A DNA stretch of 64,000 nt from Planctomycetota bacterium (GTDB lineage Bacteria > Planctomycetota > Phycisphaerae > UBA1845 > PWPN01). The stretch spans positions 235,796 to 299,795 of the forward strand of contig JAKPHF010000046.1 in NCBI GenBank assembly GCA_029550525.1. The letters are read 5' to 3'. Positions 54,188 to 60,763 of the stretch are shown here, in pieces; the stretch's first letter is position 1, and the number at the start of each line of letters is the position of its first letter. A program made the position numbers and the translations under genes. The notes under the pieces were generated by a model, which was given only the letters and a program-made list of their open reading frames with translations, had not been told where the DNA came from and searched no databases.

Positions 54188-55726
54188 TTATCGGGTCCGA
54201 GATCGGCCGCGCGTCCGGCCGGGCGATCGCGTCTTCGTCTCCGGTGCCCTTGACTTGCCCGCCGGACCGGCCTGAGGTTGCGCGGACGGCTCCGGCAAAC
54301 CCATGCTTTCGCGAAACTGCTTTTGTGTCGCTCGAATGCGCTCACCGAACTCGGCCTCGAGTTGCTCGGGCGATACAAGCGTCATCTCCACCGCCCCGGA
54401 GGCCAGGTGAACCGGCCGCCCGGACCGATCGACGATGATCTCGTTCACCGGCGGCAGGAGTCCTTCGCAATCCTCGATCTTGTAGCCCGAGACCCGCCGG
54501 CCGGCGACCGTCACCTGGGCCGGCCCCGCCACGCGCAGCGTCCGCAACGACATGCCCCGCCGCTCCGTGTCATACATGCTGAAGGCGTACAACTCGGGCG
54601 AGTCCAGATCGACCAACCGCGGCAATAGCAGCGGCAGACCGGTCGAGCCGTACGAACGATCGATCTCGATGGCCTTGTCCTGCCGATCGTTCGGGTTCTG
54701 CCCCGCGTACTTGACAATCAATTGATCGCCCCGGCGAATCCCCGCCTCCATGTGCATGATCACCCGCTGTTTGGGGTCCGTCTGCTTGCTGGGCATGAGC
54801 TGCGTCAGGTTCCGCCACTCGTCATACGTGAAATCCGCCGAGATGAACTTCTCCTCCTGGAGGAACTGAACACTCCCGTCGGGATTGAAGATCCATGCCT
54901 GCTGGAGGTTCCGCACGCCCTCCTTGCCGGCAATCTTGTCCACCTTTTCGTGAATTTCCACCATCCCCACGGGCTGACCTTCGCGCGTCAGCCGCAAGGT
55001 CACCGGCTCGAGAATGCGATCGGTAATCTTTTTCTCCCCGTGCCCCGCGCGTTGCAGGAGATCGGCTCCGCGTTCCAAAGCCGCCTCGATTTGCTTCTGC
55101 TGCGTCTCGGTTCGCACGATCTGGAAGCTTTCGAGGATCTCGGAAAACGTCCGGCCCGCCACGTCCAGATCGTCGTGAGGCGTGGTCAGGATCAGCAACA
55201 CGTACTCTTTCGGCCGAAGTGGAACGACCAGTTGTTGCCGCAGCCAGATCTGCCCCTCGCCCGAGAACGCCGCGGCCAGCCGCACCCCTTCGCGCGGGCC
55301 GACCTGCACTGTCTCCGCGAGCGTCACCCGCCAGTCCGGGTATTGAACGGACAGGTCGAACTCCAAGGCCTCCCGGGCTGCCTCGACGTCGATGGGCCGC
55401 TGGCTGCTCGACAGCCGCACGGCCAACGACCACGCCACGTCCAACCGGACAAACTGCGCGAGTTGCAGCCGCCCTTCCACCGTTCGTTTTCGCCGGTCGA
55501 TGGTCGCACCGGCCAGCGGCCGAAACCCGAATCCGAAACTGGCATCCACGTACTGAGGGCCGAGCGTTCCCTTGGGCACCGCGCCGGCTGCCGGCGCCGG
55601 TCCGGTCTGCGAATCCGGCGCGGTCGCGCCCGCTCCCGCCGGAACCTGCCCCGTGCTGACGGACGCCCGGCTGCCGAGCACCAGGATCGAGGCGCACACA
55701 CCGGTCAGGAGAGAACAACGCCTCAT
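54188..55726 (-). CDS. Secreted protein of unknown function
   Basis: 512 residues. Signal peptide (MRRCSLLTGVCASILVLGSR...). A mixed alpha/beta region ~55-200 contains FGFGFRPLAGATID and EYVLLILTTPHDDLDVAGRTFSEILESFQIVR, reminiscent of PsbP/MOG1-like folds. A beta-rich middle part follows (segment VTLRLTREGQPVGMVEIHEK), then a basic low-complexity tail. No enzymatic motif is seen. It probably works outside the cytoplasm together with the following M48 protease and the upstream membrane protein, all on one strand with short gaps. Confidence 0.6.
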   Translation of the reverse strand: MRRCSLLTGVCASILVLGSRASVSTGQVPAGAGATAPDSQTGPAPAAGAVPKGTLGPQYVDASFGFGFRPLAGATIDRRKRTVEGRLQLAQFVRLDVAWSLAVRLSSSQRPIDVEAAREALEFDLSVQYPDWRVTLAETVQVGPREGVRLAAAFSGEGQIWLRQQLVVPLRPKEYVLLILTTPHDDLDVAGRTFSEILESFQIVRTETQQKQIEAALERGADLLQRAGHGEKKITDRILEPVTLRLTREGQPVGMVEIHEKVDKIAGKEGVRNLQQAWIFNPDGSVQFLQEEKFISADFTYDEWRNLTQLMPSKQTDPKQRVIMHMEAGIRRGDQLIVKYAGQNPNDRQDKAIEIDRSYGSTGLPLLLPRLVDLDSPELYAFSMYDTERRGMSLRTLRVAGPAQVTVAGRRVSGYKIEDCEGLLPPVNEIIVDRSGRPVHLASGAVEMTLVSPEQLEAEFGERIRATQKQFRESMGLPEPSAQPQAGPAGKSRAPETKTRSPGRTRGRSRTR

Positions 55727-55781
55727 GAGTCAGAAAACTCCTCTGGGATGAGCGACGCCGAATCCGATACGAATGACGATC

Positions 55782-56543
55782 TCAGGCTCCGCCGACGCCT
55801 TCGCGCACCAGCGTCACACCGGCTCCAGGCCCACCGGGCTCTTCGGGTCGGTAGACCTGAACCGAAGGCGACGGACCGGGTTTCTCGGCATCTTCAGCCC
55901 CCTCGACCGGTCCGTCAATCGCGTCGTCCGCCCTGCCGCGAGGCGACGGCTGCGACTGGTAGATGACATTGTCGCTGAATGCCGCGATCAGCCGCCGGTC
56001 CCGCCGGGTAACCGGCCCCTCCGTAATGAGCAGCACACCGACGACGTGTCGATCGGGCGTGGTCGCCACGTTGGCCAGGCCGCTCTGCAGCCCCCCACCC
56101 ATCGCCGGCGACAAGACCATTAACTCGTATACCTCGCTCTCGAGCCCCCCGAGCTTGGATGGTCCCCCACGTCCGGGTTCGCCACACCGGGCGTCAGGAT
56201 CGATCGCCCGGACCGCACGCAGCACCGCCGCCAACCGCGTCATCTGTCTCGGCCCGCGCACGGACGGACGCATCCGGAACACAACCAGATGCCGACCCAG
56301 CTCGCTGGACGGGTCACTGGCGACGACCACTTGCCCTCCCGCGACCGCCTCGGCCGGCGCGATCTCCCAGCCCCGGGGGAAACCGGCCTGCAGATGAAGC
56401 CCGGGATACAACTGCCGATCCCCCAGAACAATCTCCGCCTGCCTAGACTTCTGATGTGAAACCAAGCCCGCAATCGCGGTCGTGAGGAGGAACAGAATCG
56501 CGGTGGCCATAACCGCCCAGCGGGGGTTGCCGGCCCGGTTCAT
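55782..56543 (-). CDS. Membrane-anchored protein of unknown function
   Basis: 253 residues. A single N-terminal hydrophobic helix (AVMATAILFLLTTAIAGLVS) is followed by an extracytoplasmic domain (LHLQAGFPRGWEIAPAEAVA, VGVLLITEGPVTRRDRRLIAAFSDNV) that may share the PsbP/MOG1-like layout of the downstream protein. The C-terminus is acidic and disordered. ATG at 56543 chosen because GAGG is eight bases upstream; an ATG at 56561 is also possible. It precedes the secreted unknown by 55 bp and is likely cotranscribed. Confidence 0.55.
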   Translation of the reverse strand: MNRAGNPRWAVMATAILFLLTTAIAGLVSHQKSRQAEIVLGDRQLYPGLHLQAGFPRGWEIAPAEAVAGGQVVVASDPSSELGRHLVVFRMRPSVRGPRQMTRLAAVLRAVRAIDPDARCGEPGRGGPSKLGGLESEVYELMVLSPAMGGGLQSGLANVATTPDRHVVGVLLITEGPVTRRDRRLIAAFSDNVIYQSQPSPRGRADDAIDGPVEGAEDAEKPGPSPSVQVYRPEEPGGPGAGVTLVREGVGGA

Positions 56544-56812
56544 GGAGAAAACCTCGTACATTCACCGGCATCTTAGGGCTCCCGCCCAGGGATTGCAAAC
56601 CCTAGCCCATGAGCAGGTTGGGGCAGTTTGAGCCTCTATTGACGCAGAACGGCCCATGCCGTACATTCGAGTCGAGTCATGGCTCGGCCGGGCGCCGCCC
56701 CCGGCGTCGCCCCCCGGGTTTTGACTTACCCGAAGGTCGCCACAGGGGTGCGCACCGCTCGGCTGGACCCGACTCGAACCCCGGCCCCGAGGGCCGGATC
56801 AGGAGACATGCC

Positions 56813-57139
56813 TTGGAGATATCCGTCACGGGACGACACCTCGAAGTCACGGACTCCATGCGTCAGTTCGTGAACGAGAAGGTCGCCCGACTCCAACGCT
56901 TTTACGACCGGATCGAGTCGATCCAGGTACTCGCGGACCGGGAATCGATGCGGTTTCGCACGGAACTGCTCGTACGGACCGATCATAAGCAGACATTCGT
57001 GGCCCAGGTGGAGGCCGACGAATTTCACGAATCGGTGGATCTCGTCATCGATAAGATGGAACGACAATTGCGTGAGCACAAGGAGAAGCTCCGCAACCGC
57101 AAGCACCAGCCCGGGTCCCCGCCCCAGCCCGAGAGCTGA
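56813..57139 (+). CDS. hpf: Ribosome hibernation promoting factor (HPF/RaiA family), short form
   Basis: 108 residues starting LEISVTGRHLEVTDSMRQFV from a TTG codon at 56813, with AGGAGA six bases upstream. The longer upstream frame to 56609 is not homologous. The HPF/YfiA alpha/beta fold binds the 30S subunit and inactivates ribosomes in stationary phase. This is the short form without the dimerisation domain. The tail is basic. It is followed by PTS IIA (48 bp), HPr and enzyme I; the hpf-ptsN neighbourhood is known from many bacteria (rpoN region), though rpoN is not here. Confidence 0.88.
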   Translation: MEISVTGRHLEVTDSMRQFVNEKVARLQRFYDRIESIQVLADRESMRFRTELLVRTDHKQTFVAQVEADEFHESVDLVIDKMERQLREHKEKLRNRKHQPGSPPQPES

Positions 57140-57187
57140 GCCGTCCCCGTCAAACGAGCTGAACGAGTCCCGCGTAAAGGGTTTTTT

Positions 57188-57658
57188 ATGAAACTGACTG
57201 ACTTCATTCGGACGGATGCGATTATCCCGGAACTACAGTCGGCCGACCGTAACGGCGTGATCCGGGAATTGGTGGACGCTCTGGCCAAGAGCATGGGTTG
57301 GGATGAAAAAGAGGCCACGGCCATCAGCAAGGCCGTGATCGCTCGGGAGAACCAGGGCAGCACCGGGTTCGGCAAGGGAGTCGCCGTCCCCCACGTCAAG
57401 CATCCGTCCATCAAGCAGATTTGTGCGACCATCGGGCGCTCGAGCACCGGGGTGGACTTCAACGCCCTGGATCGGGCTCCGGTCTACCTCGTCGTGCTCC
57501 TGCTCAGCCCCGTGGACAACCCGGACCAGCACCTGGCATCCATGGAGAATATCTTCCGGCACTTGCAGCGGGAGAATTTCCGGCGATTCCTCCGGCAGGC
57601 TGCCACCAAGGAGGAGATCATCGAGCTGATCCAGGAAGCGGACGAGTTACCTAGTTGA
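57188..57658 (+). CDS. PTS EIIA component (fructose/nitrogen type, PtsN-like)
   Basis: 156 residues, a PTS_IIA type-2 domain. The phosphorylated histidine is H69 in GVAVPHVKHPSI. Such proteins accept phosphate from HPr and regulate other proteins, for example in nitrogen and potassium control. No IIB or IIC domain is attached or nearby. ATG at 57188 after AAAGGG. Confidence 0.9.
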   Translation: MKLTDFIRTDAIIPELQSADRNGVIRELVDALAKSMGWDEKEATAISKAVIARENQGSTGFGKGVAVPHVKHPSIKQICATIGRSSTGVDFNALDRAPVYLVVLLLSPVDNPDQHLASMENIFRHLQRENFRRFLRQAATKEEIIELIQEADELPS

Positions 57659-57736
57659 GTTGGTGAGGAAACACAGGCAAGACCCCGCCCGCCGGCCCGC
57701 CCGGCGAGCGGATGATCAGTTCAGTCGAGACCCGTT

Positions 57737-58009
57737 TTGGCAGAGGAAGCGCGCATTGTCACTGTCGTTAACCCCCAAGGGCTCCATGCGCGCCCGGTAA
57801 TGCGGTTTGTCGATCTGGCCAACCAGTTCAAAGCCCAAGTCCGGGTCAAGAAGGGCGAGTGTGTCGTCGACGGCAAGAACCCCATGGAGATGATGCTGCT
57901 CGAGGCCTCTCAGGGGTCGACCATGGAGTTGGCCGCGGATGGCCCGGACGCCGCCGGCGCCATCGAGGCCCTCGCCGCCCTGGTCGCCAGCGGATTCGGC
58001 GAAATGTAA
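57737..58009 (+). CDS. ptsH: Phosphocarrier protein HPr
   Basis: 90 residues. The phosphorylation site is H17 in GLHARP. The second regulatory serine (Ser46 of other HPr proteins) is replaced: the segment reads GKNPMEMM, with Asn48 in its place. Start at TTG 57737, as no ATG precedes the fold. It transfers phosphate from enzyme I to the IIA protein. Confidence 0.9.
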   Translation: MAEEARIVTVVNPQGLHARPVMRFVDLANQFKAQVRVKKGECVVDGKNPMEMMLLEASQGSTMELAADGPDAAGAIEALAALVASGFGEM

Positions 58010-58020
58010 ATACGTCGGGG

Positions 58021-58060
58021 GGCCCGGCGCAAATTGGCCCGTTCGTGGGCACGCCGGGCC
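58021..58060 (+). promoter_or_regulatory. Hairpin between HPr and enzyme I genes
   Basis: GGCCCGGCG (58021-58029) and CGCCGGGCC (58052-58060) are perfect complements, with additional internal GCCC/GGGC pairing, followed by GTTTCC. It starts 11 bp after the HPr stop. It may act as an attenuator or a processing structure that sets HPr above enzyme I. Confidence 0.5.
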
Positions 58061-58108
58061 GTTTCCAATCGGTCCCCCGCCGGCCGGCCAGCAATAATAT
58101 CGAAGCTC

Positions 58109-59848
58109 ATGGAGATCAAAAAAGGCATTGCGGTTTCGCCCGGCGTGGTCATTGCCAACGCCGTCGTGCTCGACTCCGGCGAGTACCGGATCCCCTACCG
58201 GAACGTTCCCGCCGAGCAGGTCGAGGCCGAACTGGAGAAGCTCCGGAAGGCCTTCGAGGACTCCATCACCGAGCTGAACAGCCTGCGTGACGCCACCGCC
58301 GAGCAGTTGGGCCGCGACATCGCCTCGATCTTCGATTTCCACTACGGCGTGCTCACGCAGGGCCGCCTCCGCGAGCAGATCGCCCAGCTCATCCGCAACC
58401 AGAACTACTCCGCGGCGTTTGCCGTCCGCGAAGCTTTGCGAGGCTACCAGCGGCGGTTTCTCAAGATGCAGGACCAGCTCCTGCGCGAGCGGTACAAGGA
58501 CGTTCGCGACATCGAGCGGCGGCTGCTGCGCAACCTGATCGGCCAGGAACACGAGGATCTGAGCAACCTGCCCGAGCCGTCCATCCTGGTCGCCCACGAT
58601 CTGACGCCGTCGCAGAGTGCGAATCTGGTCAAGGCCAAGATCATCGGCGTGGCCATGGACGCCGGCGGACTGACGTCGCACACCGCCATCGTCGTGCGGT
58701 CGATGGGCATCCCCGCCGTCATGGGGCTCCAGAACATCTCCGCGGGAGTCTCGACCGGCGATACGATCATCCTCGACGGAACCAAGGGTCTGGTGATCGT
58801 CGGGCCGGACCCGGAGATGCTCGCCGAGTACCGGGCCGAGGAGCGGCGGCTGGCCGCAGTCAGCTCCGGTCTGATCGAGCTGCGCGACAAGCCTGCCGTC
58901 ACCGAGGATGGCGTTCAGATCTCGCTCCTGGCGAACATCGAGTTTCCTTACGAAGTCCAGACCACACTCGAAAAAGGTGCCGAGGGCATCGGCCTGTATC
59001 GCACCGAGTTCCTGTACCTGCGGAGCGAGAAGGAGCCCACGGAAGAAGAGCACTACGACGCCTATACGCTGGTCATGCGCAACATCGGCCAACGGCCGGT
59101 GATCATCCGCACGCTCGATCTGGGCGCCGACAAGTACACGCAGTCGCAGGCCCGCGATCCGGAACGCAACCCGTTCCTGGGCTTGCGCTCCATCCGGTAC
59201 TGCCTGCAGAATCTCCAGCCGTTCAAGGTGCAGTTGCGGGCCATCCTGCGGACCAGTGTGGAAGGCGACGTGCGGATCATGTTCCCGTTGATTTCGGGGC
59301 TCATGGAGCTACGGCAGGCCAAGATGGCCCTGGGCGATGCCATGGAAGATCTGGAAGAATTGGGCATCCCCTTCCGCCGGGACATGCCGGTGGGCATCAT
59401 GGTCGAAACGCCCGCCGCCGCCATCCAGATCCGCGAACTGCTCCGCGAAACCGACTTTATCAGTATCGGGACCAACGATCTCATCCAGTACACGCTGGCG
59501 GTCGATCGCGGCAACGAGCGGGTGGCCCCGCTGTACACCGCCTCGCATCCGGCCGTTCTGCGAATGCTGCGAGACATCATCCGGGAGGCCAACCGGGCCA
59601 ACGTGCCATGCAGCCTGTGCGGTGAGATGGCCGGCGAGCCGATGTACACGCTGTTCCTGCTGGGCATCGGCCTGCGATCGTTCTCCATGGCTCCGAACGA
59701 CATCCCGGAGATCAAGAAGATCATCCGGTCCACCACGATTGCCCGGGCAGTCCGAATCGCCCGGCGGGCCCTGTCGTTCGACACCGACCGGCAGGTGAGC
59801 AACTATCTGCGCGACGAGACGCGCCGAATTGCGCCCGAAGCGCTGTAG
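58109..59848 (+). CDS. ptsI: PTS enzyme I (phosphoenolpyruvate-protein phosphotransferase)
   Basis: 579 residues. It takes phosphate from phosphoenolpyruvate and gives it to HPr. The phospho-histidine is H191 in GGLTSHTAIV. The C-terminal PEP-binding barrel has GADKYTQ, the RTEFLY segment and SIGTNDLIQYTLAVDR, and the cysteine motif CSLCGEMAG is present. Normal length. Start ATG 58109 (MEIKKGIAVSPG), as the upstream residues are not homologous. A hairpin (59856-59877) follows the stop. Confidence 0.95.
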   Translation: MEIKKGIAVSPGVVIANAVVLDSGEYRIPYRNVPAEQVEAELEKLRKAFEDSITELNSLRDATAEQLGRDIASIFDFHYGVLTQGRLREQIAQLIRNQNYSAAFAVREALRGYQRRFLKMQDQLLRERYKDVRDIERRLLRNLIGQEHEDLSNLPEPSILVAHDLTPSQSANLVKAKIIGVAMDAGGLTSHTAIVVRSMGIPAVMGLQNISAGVSTGDTIILDGTKGLVIVGPDPEMLAEYRAEERRLAAVSSGLIELRDKPAVTEDGVQISLLANIEFPYEVQTTLEKGAEGIGLYRTEFLYLRSEKEPTEEEHYDAYTLVMRNIGQRPVIIRTLDLGADKYTQSQARDPERNPFLGLRSIRYCLQNLQPFKVQLRAILRTSVEGDVRIMFPLISGLMELRQAKMALGDAMEDLEELGIPFRRDMPVGIMVETPAAAIQIRELLRETDFISIGTNDLIQYTLAVDRGNERVAPLYTASHPAVLRMLRDIIREANRANVPCSLCGEMAGEPMYTLFLLGIGLRSFSMAPNDIPEIKKIIRSTTIARAVRIARRALSFDTDRQVSNYLRDETRRIAPEAL

Positions 59849-59855
59849 GACAAGA

Positions 59856-59877
59856 CGGCCCGCCCGCGGGTGGGCCG
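59856..59877 (+). terminator. GC-rich hairpin after enzyme I
   Basis: CGGCCCGCC, loop CGCG, GGTGGGCCG with one G-T pair, eight bases after the ptsI stop codon. No T tract follows, so this is a possible rather than a proven terminator. Confidence 0.45.
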
Positions 59878-60025
59878 CGCGATCGATATCCGGCCTCGAC
59901 GGCCGGGAAGGTCATCCGGCCGACTCAGGCCGGGAGGTCAGGAGGGATTAGACGACGAAACACGGCCCGCACGGTGCGGTGCCGAACGAATCGGAACACT
60001 GTTTTCACAGGTAGTACAGAGCGAT

Positions 60026-60700
60026 TTGCGGTACAAAGTAGCGATCCGTTTCGCTGTCCAGGACGATGTCCGGTTCATCTCGCATCATGACATGATGCGG
60101 CTGTTCGAGCGGGCCCTCGCCCGCACCCAATTGCCGGTGCGGTTTTCCGAGGGATTCAACCCCAGGCCCAAGCTTTCGCTGCCTCTGCCTCGACCGGTTG
60201 GCATCGCTTCCACGGCGGACGTGCTGGTGGTTGAATTCACTGGCCCGATGGACCCGCAGGAAGCCCTTCGACAACTGGCGGCCCAAATGCCAGGCAGCGT
60301 GACACTCGAGGAGGCGTGGATTCCGCCCGGGCAGCGTCCCATGCAACCGGAGTCGGCCACCTACAGCCTGGAGCTTCCCGCCGATCAGGTCGCCCCCGTC
60401 GGCGAACGGATCGGCGTTCTCCTGCAGGCCTCGAACTGGCCCATTCGTCGGAGCGACAGTGAGTCCGAACCGGGCAAGGAGCTGGACCTGCGAAGCTATT
60501 TGCTGCACGCGGGCATCGAAGGCCGCCGCCTTTCCTGGACCGTTCGGATCAGCGGTGGCGGCACCATCCGGCCCTCGGAGTTTCTGGCCGCCGTCGGACT
60601 GGACCCGGCCCAATGGCACCATCGGGTCTGTCGAACGGCGATCGCCTGGCGAACCCAGGCCCCGGCCGGTCCCGAACCGCACAGCCCCGCAGACGAGTAG
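60026..60700 (+). CDS. TIGR03936-family (DUF2344) radical-SAM-associated protein
   Basis: 224 residues. The opening LRYKVAIRFAVQDDVRFISH, followed by HDMMRLFERALARTQLPVRFSEGFNPRPKLSL (split), is the conserved start of the TIGR03936/DUF2344 family. It is usually fused or adjacent to a radical SAM protein (TIGR03960) and just upstream of an RNase E/G gene. The radical SAM half is absent here and its place is taken by ptsI. The start is probably the TTG at 60026; no good ATG exists. Function is unknown. Confidence 0.75.
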   Translation: MRYKVAIRFAVQDDVRFISHHDMMRLFERALARTQLPVRFSEGFNPRPKLSLPLPRPVGIASTADVLVVEFTGPMDPQEALRQLAAQMPGSVTLEEAWIPPGQRPMQPESATYSLELPADQVAPVGERIGVLLQASNWPIRRSDSESEPGKELDLRSYLLHAGIEGRRLSWTVRISGGGTIRPSEFLAAVGLDPAQWHHRVCRTAIAWRTQAPAGPEPHSPADE

Positions 60701-60763
60701 AAGACTCGGCGAGCTGCTTTCACCGCCATCGCTCAGGACAAGGATGTCACCGAGCAAGTAACC

